From Arcobacter sp. (GTDB lineage: Bacteria > Campylobacterota > Campylobacteria > Campylobacterales > Arcobacteraceae): 35,287 nt of DNA. The notes below the pieces were generated by a model. That model did no database searches, had not been told where the DNA came from, and saw nothing but the letters and a program-made list of their open reading frames with translations. Shown one piece after another: positions 15,917 through 25,149 of the stretch (position 1 is the stretch's first letter; every line of letters begins with the position of its first letter). The translations under genes and the position numbers were made by a program. The stretch is taken from assembly GCA_015663165.1 (NCBI GenBank), contig DQSS01000313.1, positions 1-35,287 on the forward strand. The letters are read 5' to 3'.

Positions 15917-16656
15917 TATCCTAGAACTTTATCCAAAGTATATTTCATATCTTCATCTAAGTCTTTCATATTTGACCTCATCCAGTTTAAATATCCAGAA
16001 TCTTCTTTTGCAACTTCTGCTACTTTTCGACCTTTATGTTTGCCAAACTTAAACTCTTGAATCAGTACAGGTGTTTTTGTAAGTTCACATAGTTTTTGCA
16101 TAGGATTATACTCTGGGTATTCTTCCATAACTCTTTTTACTAACTTAGATAAAAATAGTTTCATTACAAGAACATCACCTATTGCATCGTGTGCTTTTAT
16201 AGTTATACCTAATGTACTAGCTTCTGCTTCTTCTACTTTATATAAATCAAGAGCATATCGTAAATATTGAAGTCTATGATAAGGCATATCGGGGTATAGA
16301 TGCTTAGCACATCTTAAAGTATCTATTAAAGAATAGTTATTTACAAACCCTTCTTTTTCTAACATAGTTAAATCAAAATTTATATTATGCGCTATTAAAT
16401 AATTTGACACCGAATTTAATTCTAAAATTTTACGATAGCAAGATGTTTGTATAAAAGGAACTTTTCCTTCTAGTTGAGTAGGTACTATATTATGAACTTC
16501 CATTGCTTCTATTTTAATAGCTACTTCACAAGAACACATCTCATCATAAACTTCAATATCTGTTTTACTATTTACAACCATCGCTCCAATTTGAATAATT
16601 CTATCTTCAGCTGAAGCTCCTGTTGTTTCTGTATCAAATAATACATATTTTGCCAT
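15916..16656 (-). CDS. DEDDh 3'-5' exonuclease, ExoX-like
   Basis: 246 residues. The DnaQ-type exonuclease fold has all five DEDDh residues: D8 and E10 in LFDTETTG, D95 in HNINFD, H156 and D161 in KAHDAIGD. A C-terminal extension (about 200-230) with FKFGKHKGRKVAEVA and GYLNWMRSN matches the segment found at the end of ExoX-like nucleases. Such enzymes trim 3' ends of DNA in repair or proofreading; a polymerase epsilon subunit role is possible but no polymerase gene is near. The ATG has an AAAAGGAT ribosome site 13 bases after the dnaB stop. Confidence 0.88.
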   Translation of the reverse strand: MAKYVLFDTETTGASAEDRIIQIGAMVVNSKTDIEVYDEMCSCEVAIKIEAMEVHNIVPTQLEGKVPFIQTSCYRKILELNSVSNYLIAHNINFDLTMLEKEGFVNNYSLIDTLRCAKHLYPDMPYHRLQYLRYALDLYKVEEAEASTLGITIKAHDAIGDVLVMKLFLSKLVKRVMEEYPEYNPMQKLCELTKTPVLIQEFKFGKHKGRKVAEVAKEDSGYLNWMRSNMKDLDEDMKYTLDKVLG

Positions 16657-16669
16657 TTAATTTATCCTT

Positions 16670-18175
16670 TTAAATATCTGGTATTTCTACAATTGGTTGA
16701 TCAAAATCTACTGGTATATCTATATGAGTTTCTTCAAATTCAGCTGGTATATCAATATGTGTAGCAACTTCAACATCTGAAACACTATCATATGTAGTAA
16801 CAACAGGTGCTGCACCATGAGGAGCATCTTTATCTACAAATTTAGTAAGCTCTTTATGGAAGTCCAGTTTAACTGTACCTGTTGGTCCATTTCTTTGCTT
16901 TCCAATTATAATTTCTGCTTCTTCTATTGGTTTATCTATAAAGGCACTTTTATAGTCTTCACCCTTATCTTTTGATTCTTTTTCTTTTCTTTGCTCATCT
17001 CTTTCTTTATATACATCATCTCTATATACAAACATAATAATATCAGCATCCTGTTCAATAGAACCAGACTCCCTAATATCACTAAGCATTGGTCTTTTAT
17101 CTGGTCTTGCTTCAAGCCCTCTATTTAGCTGAGAAAGTGCTAAAATAGGAACATCCATTTCTCTTGCTAAAAGCTTAAGACCCCTTGATATTTCAGATAC
17201 TTCTTCATGTCTTGCTTTATTTCCTGTACCTTGCATAAGTTGAAGATAATCTATTATTATCATCTTTACATTATTTTGTGGGTTTCCTGCAATTTTTCTA
17301 ACCCTTGCTCTTAGTTGATTTATATTAACTGAACCACCATCATCTACAAATAGCTTTTTTGTATTTAAGTCTTCAAAGGCTTGTGTTACTTGACTCCATT
17401 GTTTATCATCTAAGTCACCTTTTCTTACATTTTGTAAAGGTATTCTAGTCTTAGATGATATCAATCTCATCATAAGTTGTTCTGCTGGCATCTCTAAAGA
17501 AAAGAATATAACTCCCGCTCCATTTTCAATATTTTGTAATGCTGTATTTAATACAAAAGATGTTTTTCCCATAGCTGGACGTGCCGCAATAATAACTAAA
17601 TCACCAGCATTAAACCCAGTAGTTTTACGGTCAAGTGCATCAAATCCTGTAGTTTCTCCTATTAAGTATGCATTTCCTTGGGCTTTCATCTTTTCCATAT
17701 GTACTAAAGTATCTGTTGTGATTTTATACATATCTTTAAGTTCACTACTAGCACTATCTGTAGTTATCTTATATAAAGCATTTTGTACATAATCAATAGC
17801 TTCAGCAGCTGGTAATTCTTCTTCTATTGTTACTTTCTTAATTTGAGTTGCTAATCCTATTAGTTCTCTCTTAACTGATGAATCTTTTATCTCTTTTGCA
17901 TAAGCCATTGTATTAGTAATAGCGTTTGCAGATAATATTTCAATAAGTATAGAATCATCTACATCTTTTTGATCTACTCTTTTTCTAATAAACTCTTCAT
18001 CTATAGGTAAATCTTGTGAATTTAAAAGTTCCATAATTTCAAATACTTTTTTATGCGCAGGCAAATAAAAGTCTTTTGGTTTTAAAACTCCAAGCAAATC
18101 TTCTATAATTTCTGGATTAAAAAGTATTGAGCTTAGTACTGCTCTTTCAATATTCAGTGCATAAATGTTATCCAT
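16670..18175 (-). CDS. dnaB: Replicative DNA helicase DnaB
   Basis: Hexameric 5'-3' helicase at the replication fork. The 501 residues have the N-terminal collar (NIERAVLSSILFNP at 8-21), a linker, and the RecA-like core with Walker A ARPAMGKTS (198-206), Walker B IIIDYLQLMQG, and SDIRESGSIEQDAD with the arginine finger region. No intein is present. After the core, about 45 residues form an acidic tail with the repeated phrase THIDIP (ATHIDIPAEFEETHIDIPVD), unlike ordinary DnaB ends. The ATG starts one base after the AsmA-like gene's stop and has an AGAGGA ribosome site inside that gene. Confidence 0.97.
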   Translation of the reverse strand: MDNIYALNIERAVLSSILFNPEIIEDLLGVLKPKDFYLPAHKKVFEIMELLNSQDLPIDEEFIRKRVDQKDVDDSILIEILSANAITNTMAYAKEIKDSSVKRELIGLATQIKKVTIEEELPAAEAIDYVQNALYKITTDSASSELKDMYKITTDTLVHMEKMKAQGNAYLIGETTGFDALDRKTTGFNAGDLVIIAARPAMGKTSFVLNTALQNIENGAGVIFFSLEMPAEQLMMRLISSKTRIPLQNVRKGDLDDKQWSQVTQAFEDLNTKKLFVDDGGSVNINQLRARVRKIAGNPQNNVKMIIIDYLQLMQGTGNKARHEEVSEISRGLKLLAREMDVPILALSQLNRGLEARPDKRPMLSDIRESGSIEQDADIIMFVYRDDVYKERDEQRKEKESKDKGEDYKSAFIDKPIEEAEIIIGKQRNGPTGTVKLDFHKELTKFVDKDAPHGAAPVVTTYDSVSDVEVATHIDIPAEFEETHIDIPVDFDQPIVEIPDI

Positions 18176-18176
18176 A

Positions 18177-20621
18177 TTAGTCCTCTTGATTTAGTATTTC
18201 GTTTATTACTTTTGATGAATCATGGCTTTTATTATCACCCATAAAAGGTAAAAAAGGTGTACTTAGTGTTCTTTTAATCATACCAAAAATCCCTTGACTT
18301 AAGTTCTTAACCGTATGTGTTGTAAAACTTTGTTCATCTAAAGTACCATCTATATCTATATTTGTAACAAAATTTCCATTTTCACCAACGACAATATATC
18401 CAAGTATTGGTATATGCTTGATAAATTTCGAATAATCTTTTAGAAATATTGCATCAACTTTAAAATTTACAGTTTTTTTATTTGTATTAACTACTCCATA
18501 TCCTCTAAAATCAGTAAGATTACTTTTTGTATAAATATCAGTTAAATACAAATTCTTATTTTCTATATTATACACAAAATCAACATGACCTTTTTTAATA
18601 TAATACTTACTTGCATCAAAAGATGTTTCTCCCATTCTTAGAAGTATAGGAAGTGCAAGGAGTGGATTTATAATAGCAGGAGTTGTATTTATAAACGTTA
18701 TTAAGTTATTTAAGACTCTAACATCAACTATGTATGTTTTGTTAAACTTAAGTCCCCCTACAAAGTTATGCTTATCTCCTTGGATGGATAAGTCAATGCT
18801 ACCATCTTTAAATACTGTTTTATTAGCAAGCTTATTTATAAAATCTTCACTTAGCTTTTTAGCATCTATATATATTTTATCGCTCTTTATCAATATGTTA
18901 ATCTTTGATTTTTCATTTCTTGGTTGTAATTCTAGAATCATCTCATCTTTATGTGCCATAAAAATACTATAGTCTGTATTTAAAACTCTATTTTCATATT
19001 CTATTGAACTTTTGTGTATAACGATTTGTGTTTTTGGAAAATAAAATTTTGATTTTTCTTTTATCTTTTGTTTATCTTCATTTGAAAATAACTTATCATC
19101 AACTTTAATATTTAAATTACTAAGTAATATATTTGTATTTTCAAAATTATTAGAAGAATATAAATCAATCTTAGAGTTGATATTCCATGTTTTTATTTTC
19201 AGAAATTTAAAATGTACTAATATTTTGTTGAACTTACCTATGTGTAATACATTTGTATTATCTTTTTTATTATACTCAAAATCAAATTCATTTATATATA
19301 ATTTAAACCCATCACTATACTTAGCAGTAAAATCAAAGTTCCTTATGTTTAAATCTATAATATTTTTATATTTATATTTATTTATTAAGAAGTTACCATT
19401 GATTGATTTTTGGTTTAAATCTATAGTATTACTTAAGGTAAAAGTATTATTCTCATCATCTTTTATTACTGTATTAAAATATACTTTATCATTCTTATAA
19501 AATACATTTGTATTTGAGAATACTAAATTTTGATTTTGTATGTTTATATTGTCATTTGAAAATAAGTTTATTTCAATATCTTTTTTAAAGTCAATATTTA
19601 AATCAAATATTTCATCTTTTAATATTATGTTATTTTCAAAATTATAATACTGGACAAGTATAGTTCCAGAAGAAGTATTATTATCTTGGTTAACTATTTG
19701 ATTTATTTTAAATAAATTTTTATCTTCATCTTCTATATTTGAATTTATGTTTATAATTTTATCATTTAATGTTAGTTCTAAATCACTTAACTTATATATT
19801 TTATCAAATGCATTTAGCTTAATTTTTTGAGATTTTATTTTTAATATCTCTTTTTCAAAAACTATATGTAATTTTTTAGATTTTAATTTAAAGTCATCAT
19901 ATTTAAATACTGCATTATCAATAGTAAAATCAAGGTTTGTGTGAATCTCTTGATTTACTAAAGACAATATAAGTTCTAAAGATATATCATTGCTTCCTTC
20001 TACTTGACTTATTGGTATATCAAAACCATAATACGAAATAATATCTAATAACTTATCATTTAAAAAATGCTTTGTTTTTAAATTTAGTTCTAGTATGGGA
20101 TGTGAAGATATTGATTTTATTTTCACCGTTGTTCCATCTAACTTGATATTGTTCATATGTGGATTTAAAAATGTAAGAGATAAAGTATCATCAACAAAAT
20201 CTAAATAAACTTTTGAAGCAACAATATCAGGTAAATTAGAATCATAATTAAAATAAACATTATTTGCAATTAGTTCTTTTTTATTTGATGATATTATTTT
20301 CTTGATTTCTTCATAGCTTAGAATTGTATTTGCTTGTAATGTAATACCTAAGCTTTGATAATTAAATTTATTTATATTTATTTTATATTTGTCTTCATAT
20401 TTTTCTACAGATATTTTGATATCATCAATCTTATCTTGGCTTGCTACTTTTAAATCTTTTATATGTAAAATTAGTTCTTTATCATATTTTAAATACAATT
20501 GCGAAATACTAATATCATTATAAGAAAGATTAAATAAAGTGATTCCATACATCAAAGATGCAATAAATAAAATAACAATAAAAAATATAGCTTTTAATAA
20601 AAAGATGCTTGCTTTTAACAC
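18177..20621 (-). CDS. AsmA/YhdP-like (DUF3971) envelope protein
   Basis: 814 residues with one N-terminal transmembrane helix (about 4-30, FLLKAIFFIVILFIASLMYG) and a long periplasmic region of repeating beta-strand, N/D/K-rich sequence. The C-terminal part (GYGVVNTNKKTVNFKVDAIF, FIKHIPILGYIVVGENG, VTNIDIDGTLDEQSF) has the look of the AsmA-like C-terminal domain. Family members such as YhdP are thought to bridge lipids between the inner and outer membranes. The start is GTG with AAGGA nine bases before it. The gene heads the dnaB operon and overlaps the 5' end of the divergent mltG. Confidence 0.8.
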   Translation of the reverse strand: MLKASIFLLKAIFFIVILFIASLMYGITLFNLSYNDISISQLYLKYDKELILHIKDLKVASQDKIDDIKISVEKYEDKYKININKFNYQSLGITLQANTILSYEEIKKIISSNKKELIANNVYFNYDSNLPDIVASKVYLDFVDDTLSLTFLNPHMNNIKLDGTTVKIKSISSHPILELNLKTKHFLNDKLLDIISYYGFDIPISQVEGSNDISLELILSLVNQEIHTNLDFTIDNAVFKYDDFKLKSKKLHIVFEKEILKIKSQKIKLNAFDKIYKLSDLELTLNDKIININSNIEDEDKNLFKINQIVNQDNNTSSGTILVQYYNFENNIILKDEIFDLNIDFKKDIEINLFSNDNINIQNQNLVFSNTNVFYKNDKVYFNTVIKDDENNTFTLSNTIDLNQKSINGNFLINKYKYKNIIDLNIRNFDFTAKYSDGFKLYINEFDFEYNKKDNTNVLHIGKFNKILVHFKFLKIKTWNINSKIDLYSSNNFENTNILLSNLNIKVDDKLFSNEDKQKIKEKSKFYFPKTQIVIHKSSIEYENRVLNTDYSIFMAHKDEMILELQPRNEKSKINILIKSDKIYIDAKKLSEDFINKLANKTVFKDGSIDLSIQGDKHNFVGGLKFNKTYIVDVRVLNNLITFINTTPAIINPLLALPILLRMGETSFDASKYYIKKGHVDFVYNIENKNLYLTDIYTKSNLTDFRGYGVVNTNKKTVNFKVDAIFLKDYSKFIKHIPILGYIVVGENGNFVTNIDIDGTLDEQSFTTHTVKNLSQGIFGMIKRTLSTPFLPFMGDNKSHDSSKVINEILNQED

Positions 20622-21639
20622 TATTGATATTTTCCTTATTTTAACTATTATTTTCTCATATTACTTTACATTAACTGTAGATTCAAAAAGGGTATTATTT
20701 ATACCAAAAGGCTCTACAAACTATATTATAGCATATTTAGATAAAAAAAATTATAGTCTTAATATTATGGATAAATGGCTGATAAAATCTTTTGGATATC
20801 CACAAAGTGGTTGGATTGATTTAAAAGATACAAAGATGACTAAGTATGACTTTTTATATAAACTTACAAAATCAAAAGCTGCATTGATAAATATCACACT
20901 TATACCTGGGGAAACTTATTATTTTTTCTTAAAAGAATTAAGTAATAAACTGAAAATAAAAGAAAAACTTCTTTTTGATACATATAATAGTCTTGCATAC
21001 AAACAAGATGGAAATATCATATCTCAAACTTACTTTTTACCAATTGGAATGAGTGCAAATGACACTATTAAATACCTATTTGAATATACAAATAATCAAT
21101 ACAAAAAATATTCAATGAAAATATACAACAATTATAATAAAGAAAATTGGTATAAATACATAAGAATAGCATCTATTATTCAAAAAGAATCAGCTTCAAA
21201 AAAAGAGATGCCAAAAATTGCAAGTGTTATTTATAACAGACTTGCTGAAAATATGAAGCTTCGAATGGATGGAACTTTAAATTACGCAGAATTTTCGCAT
21301 ACTAAGATAACTAGCAAAATGATTAGAAACAACAAAACAACATACAACACATATAAATATAAAGGTATTCCTAAAGATCCAATATGTGCTGTTGAGTTTA
21401 GTTCAATAAAAGCTGCAATTCATCCTTTAAAAACTGAGTATCTATATTTTGTAAAATCCAAAGATGGAACTGGTCATATATTTTCAAAAACATATACGTC
21501 ACATAAAAAATATATTAAAAAAATACAAAAATATAATAAGCAAAAAAAGTATAAAAAGAAAAAGCTTTTAAAAAAGAAGAAAAGAGTATATAAACCTAAA
21601 AAGAAAAATACAAAAGACCTCTGGAAATCTGTATATTGA
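20605..21639 (+). CDS. mltG: Endolytic murein transglycosylase MltG
   Basis: Inner-membrane lytic transglycosylase that cuts nascent glycan strands and helps set their length. A transmembrane helix (about 9-27, DIFLILTIIFSYYFTLTV) is followed by the YceG domain with SIIQKESAS (catalytic E195), KIASVIYNRL, MKLRMDGTLNYA and YKGIPKDPICAVEFSSIKAA. I take the ATG at 20605 (344 residues, normal length) over the track's GTG at 20539; neither has a strong ribosome site. Even so the start overlaps the divergent AsmA-like gene by 17 bases. The last 40 residues are extremely lysine-rich (KYNKQKKYKKKKLLKKKKR), an unusual periplasmic tail. Confidence 0.9.
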   Translation: MLAFNTIDIFLILTIIFSYYFTLTVDSKRVLFIPKGSTNYIIAYLDKKNYSLNIMDKWLIKSFGYPQSGWIDLKDTKMTKYDFLYKLTKSKAALINITLIPGETYYFFLKELSNKLKIKEKLLFDTYNSLAYKQDGNIISQTYFLPIGMSANDTIKYLFEYTNNQYKKYSMKIYNNYNKENWYKYIRIASIIQKESASKKEMPKIASVIYNRLAENMKLRMDGTLNYAEFSHTKITSKMIRNNKTTYNTYKYKGIPKDPICAVEFSSIKAAIHPLKTEYLYFVKSKDGTGHIFSKTYTSHKKYIKKIQKYNKQKKYKKKKLLKKKKRVYKPKKKNTKDLWKSVY

Positions 21640-21650
21640 TAATTAGAAAA

Positions 21651-21670
21651 AGTTACAAAAAGTTACAAAA
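21651..21670 (+). repeat. Two tandem copies of AGTTACAAAA
   Basis: A 10-base unit occurs twice in tandem between mltG and icd (intergenic 21640-21824), just after the mltG stop. It could be a binding site pair or simple low-complexity sequence. The rest of this 185-base gap holds only the icd promoter and ribosome site. Confidence 0.5.
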
Positions 21671-21800
21671 AACAATACTAGAATCCATTATATTTTAATA
21701 ATTATACATTTTGTATCAAAAAGAAACATCATATTATTTATTTTACAATTTTATCAGTGCATAAAACACTCTAAAATCAAATTCTTGCTAAACTCAAAGT

Positions 21801-21806
21801 TATAAT
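21801..21806 (+). promoter_or_regulatory. Candidate -10 box of icd
   Basis: TATAAT 18 bases before the icd ATG, with an AAGGAA ribosome site between them (21814-21819). The leader would be about 10-12 bases long. Confidence 0.5.
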
Positions 21807-21824
21807 AATAAATAAGGAATAAAT

Positions 21825-23996
21825 ATGTCAAAAATCATATGGTCAAAAATTGATGAAGCTCCAGCTTTAGCAACTTACTCGCTTTTACCAATCGTAAATG
21901 CATTTACAAACGCTGCAGGTGTTGAAGTTGTAACTTCTGATATCTCTTTAGCAGGTAGAGTTTTATCTGCAATGGGTTTAGCAAAAGATGAATTATCTGA
22001 ATTAGGTAAAGTAGTTTTACAAGATGATGGAAATATTATCAAACTTCCAAATATCTCTGCTTCTGTTGGTCAATTAAAAGATTGTATTGCTGAACTTCAG
22101 GGTCAAGGACATGATATCCCTAACTATCCTGAAAACCCAGCTAATGATTCTGAAAAAGAAATCCAAGCTAAATATTCTACATGTCTAGGTTCAGCTGTTA
22201 ACCCAGTATTAAGAGAAGGGAACTCAGACAGAAGAGCTGCTGTTGCAGTTAAGAAATTTGCACAAAATAATCCTCATAAACTAAGAGCATTCCCTGAGAA
22301 TCCTAAATCATATGTTGCACATATGGAAGGTAATGGAGATTTCTTTGGAAACGAAAAATCTGTAACTATTGAGAAAAATCAAAAAGTTACTATTGCACTT
22401 AATGGTAAAGAATTAACAACTATTGATGGTATTGCAGGTGAAATACTTGATGGTACATATATGTCAATTTCTGCATTAAATAACTTTTATGCAAAAACAA
22501 TTGAAGATGCTAAATCAAATGATGTTTTATGGTCATTACACCTTAAAGCTACAATGATGAAAATATCTGATCCAATTATGTTTGGTTATGGTTTCAAAGC
22601 ATTTTTCCCAGAAGTATTCGCTAAATATGCAGATACTTTTGCTTCATTAAATGTAGATGCAAATCAAGGTATGTCAGATTTAGAAAAGAAAATTTCTGGT
22701 CATCCTGATGAAGCTGCTATTAAAGCTGCATTTCAAGGTGTAGTAGAAGCTGATTCTCCTGCGATTGCGATGGTTGATTCTGATAAAGGAACAACTAACT
22801 TTAATGCATCAAATGATGTAATTATTGATGCTTCTATGCCAGTAGTGGTAAGAGAAGGTGGTAAACAATGGGATAGAACTGGTGCTGCTGTTGAATGTGT
22901 AGCTGTTATTCCTGATTCTACTTATGGTATGTTCCATGCTGAAATGTTAGCTGATTGTGTTAAAAATGGTCAATATGATGTAACAACTATGGGTACAGTG
23001 CAAAATATCGGTCTTATGGCTCAAAAAGCTGAAGAATATGGTTCTCACCCAACAACATTTGAATTAGCTGAAGCTGGTACAGTTACTGTTACAGGTGAAG
23101 ATGGTATTCTTATGAGTTTTGAATGTGAAGCTGGTGATATTTGGAGAATGTCTAGAACTAAAGATATTCCAATTAGAGACTGGGTTAGATTAACTGTAGA
23201 AAGATCAGGACTTGAAAAAGTTCCTACAATTTTCTGGTTAGATAATACTAGAGCTCACGATATTGAAATCAAGAAAAAAGTTGATGCTTATCTTGCTGAA
23301 TTTGATACTGCTGGTTTAGATATTCAATTTATGAATGTTACTGATGCGACTAGATTTACAAATGCTAGAGTAAGAGAAGGTAAAGTTACTATTGCAGTTA
23401 CAGGAAATGTTCTTAGAGATCACCTTACAGATATGTACCCAATTTTAGAGCTTGGAACATCTGCAAAAATGTTATCAATCGTTCCATTAATTGCTGGTGG
23501 TGGATTGTATGAAACTGGTGCTGGTGGATCTGCTCCTAAACATGTTGATCAATTCTTAAAAGAGGGTCACTTAAGATGGGATTCGCTTGGTGAAATTCTT
23601 GCACTTGCTGAATCTTTAAGATTCTTAGGTAACAAACATTCAGATGCTAAATTAACTGCACTTACTGCTGCTCTTGATATTGCAAATGATGCATACCTTG
23701 ATAACAATAAAGAGCCATCAAGAAAATGTGGAGAGCCAGATAATAAAGCTTCTCACTTTTTTGTAGCACAATATTGGGCTAAAGCATTAGCCCAAGGTGA
23801 AAATGCTGAATTAGCTGCTAAATTTGCACCAGTTGCGAAAGCATTAGTTGATAATGAAGCAACAATTATTTCTGAGTTATTGGCTGTTGAAGGTAAAGCT
23901 CAAGATATCGGTGGTTACTTCAATCCAGATGAAGCTAAAGCTGAAGCTGCGATGAGACCATCTGCAACATTAAATAATATTATTAATAGTATATAA
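21825..23996 (+). CDS. icd: Isocitrate dehydrogenase, NADP-dependent, monomeric
   Basis: TCA-cycle enzyme oxidising isocitrate to 2-oxoglutarate and CO2 with NADP. The 723 residues are of the large monomeric type (IDH-II, usually about 740), not the 45-kDa homodimeric one. Opening SKIIWSKIDEAPALATYSLLPI, MKISDPIMFGYGF and FWLDNTRAHD are typical. Residues matching the known 2'-phosphate contacts of the Azotobacter and Corynebacterium enzymes are H573 (SAPKHVDQF), R584 (HLRWDS) and R633 (SRKCGEPDNKASHF), with the same spacing, so NADP is the expected coenzyme. It is monocistronic: own promoter upstream, two hairpins downstream. Codon use looks biased as in a highly expressed gene. Confidence 0.97.
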   Translation: MSKIIWSKIDEAPALATYSLLPIVNAFTNAAGVEVVTSDISLAGRVLSAMGLAKDELSELGKVVLQDDGNIIKLPNISASVGQLKDCIAELQGQGHDIPNYPENPANDSEKEIQAKYSTCLGSAVNPVLREGNSDRRAAVAVKKFAQNNPHKLRAFPENPKSYVAHMEGNGDFFGNEKSVTIEKNQKVTIALNGKELTTIDGIAGEILDGTYMSISALNNFYAKTIEDAKSNDVLWSLHLKATMMKISDPIMFGYGFKAFFPEVFAKYADTFASLNVDANQGMSDLEKKISGHPDEAAIKAAFQGVVEADSPAIAMVDSDKGTTNFNASNDVIIDASMPVVVREGGKQWDRTGAAVECVAVIPDSTYGMFHAEMLADCVKNGQYDVTTMGTVQNIGLMAQKAEEYGSHPTTFELAEAGTVTVTGEDGILMSFECEAGDIWRMSRTKDIPIRDWVRLTVERSGLEKVPTIFWLDNTRAHDIEIKKKVDAYLAEFDTAGLDIQFMNVTDATRFTNARVREGKVTIAVTGNVLRDHLTDMYPILELGTSAKMLSIVPLIAGGGLYETGAGGSAPKHVDQFLKEGHLRWDSLGEILALAESLRFLGNKHSDAKLTALTAALDIANDAYLDNNKEPSRKCGEPDNKASHFFVAQYWAKALAQGENAELAAKFAPVAKALVDNEATIISELLAVEGKAQDIGGYFNPDEAKAEAAMRPSATLNNIINSI

Positions 23997-24012
23997 TTTA
24001 ATTTCAAAATAT

Positions 24013-24038
24013 AAAAAGTAACCAATTGGTTACTTTTT
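24013..24038 (+). terminator. Perfect hairpin after icd
   Basis: AAAAAGTAACC - AATT - GGTTACTTTTT is a perfect 11-bp inverted repeat ending in a T run, 16 bases after the icd stop. It is the strongest terminator-like structure in the window and can act in either orientation. Confidence 0.8.
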
Positions 24039-24050
24039 TAGGTTATAATT

Positions 24051-24087
24051 AAAAATAAAATTGCTATTTTATAGCAGTTTTATTTTT
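24051..24087 (+). terminator. Second hairpin between icd and mdh
   Basis: AAAAATAAAATTGCT pairs with AGCAGTTTTATTTTT across a 7-base loop, giving a 15-bp stem with one G-T pair and T-rich ends. It lies 12 bases after the first hairpin and looks like a tandem or bidirectional terminator insulating mdh from icd. Confidence 0.65.
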
Positions 24088-24171
24088 AGTTTTAACACTA
24101 AGAAGTTTTAAAACTATTTAAAACACCCTAAAGATATTTAAAATATCCATACTCATTTAAAGGAATACAAT

Positions 24172-25146
24172 ATGGCGAAAGGAAAAAAAGTAACAGTAAT
24201 TGGAACTGGTAATTTTGGATCAACAGTAGCATTTATACTTGCAACAAGTGGTTCATGCCACAATATAATCTTAAGAGGAAGAAACTATGATGTAGCTAAA
24301 GGTAAAGCACTTGATATGTCACAAGCTGCAAATGCAGGAAGAAAACACTCAATAGTTAGAGCTGGTAAAGATGCTGAATCTATGCAAGATAGTGATATAG
24401 TTGTTATCACTGCAGGTGCTCCTAGAACACCAGGTATGAATAGAGATGACTTACTTCTGAAAAATGCAGAAATTGTAAGAGGATATGCAAGAGAGATAAA
24501 AGAACATGCTCCTGATTCAATTGTTATTGTTGTATCAAACCCTCTTGATGCTATGACTTATGTTGTACTAAAAGAGACAGGATTCCCAAGGGAAAGAGTT
24601 CTTGGAATGGCTGGTATTTTAGATAGTGCTAGAATGGCTCACTTTATTTATGAAAAACTTGGATATGGTGCAGGTCAAATAAGAGCAACTGTTATGGGTG
24701 GACATGGTGATACTATGGTTCCACTTCCTAAATTCACAACAATTGCGGGTGTTCCTTTAGATGATTTACTTGATTCTGAAGAGATTGGGGAGATTGTAAA
24801 ACTTACTAAAAATGGTGGAGCACAAATTGTAAACTTGCTTGGTGATGGAAGTGCATATTATGCACCTGCAAAATCAACTGCTGTTATGGTAGATGCAATA
24901 CTGGGAGATACTAAACAAATACATTCTTGTGCTGTATCTTTACAAGGTGAGTATGGTTATGAAAATATAGTTTCAGGAGTACCTTCTATGATTGGTGCAG
25001 GTGGAGTTGAAAAAATCATTGAAATGACACTAAAACCTTTACAAAAAGAAAGATTTAAAAATTCTGTAGGATCTGTAAGAGAACTTATTGATTCTTTATA
25101 CGATTTAAATTTCTTTGATGATGAAAAACCATCACAAGAGAAGTAA
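24172..25146 (+). CDS. mdh: Malate dehydrogenase, predicted NADP-preferring paralogue
   Basis: 324-residue LDH/MDH-superfamily enzyme interconverting malate and oxaloacetate. The Rossmann motif is GTGNFGS (11-17). Substrate residues are R85 and R91 in APRTPGMNRDD (arginine at the position that selects malate over lactate), D151 and R154 in ILDSARM, and catalytic H178 in GGHGDTM. At the end of the second beta strand, where NAD enzymes have an aspartate, this copy has LRGRN (R35-G36-R37). Loss of the acid plus added arginines predicts NADP use. The gene has an AAAGGAA ribosome site and is followed by a second copy three bases later. Confidence 0.88.
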   Translation: MAKGKKVTVIGTGNFGSTVAFILATSGSCHNIILRGRNYDVAKGKALDMSQAANAGRKHSIVRAGKDAESMQDSDIVVITAGAPRTPGMNRDDLLLKNAEIVRGYAREIKEHAPDSIVIVVSNPLDAMTYVVLKETGFPRERVLGMAGILDSARMAHFIYEKLGYGAGQIRATVMGGHGDTMVPLPKFTTIAGVPLDDLLDSEEIGEIVKLTKNGGAQIVNLLGDGSAYYAPAKSTAVMVDAILGDTKQIHSCAVSLQGEYGYENIVSGVPSMIGAGGVEKIIEMTLKPLQKERFKNSVGSVRELIDSLYDLNFFDDEKPSQEK

Positions 25147-25149
25147 TAC

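Noticed and set aside
21640-21824. Possible small RNA or riboswitch before icd
   Set aside because: Only AT-rich sequence, a 10-bp tandem repeat and a promoter are visible; no stable folded element can be seen.
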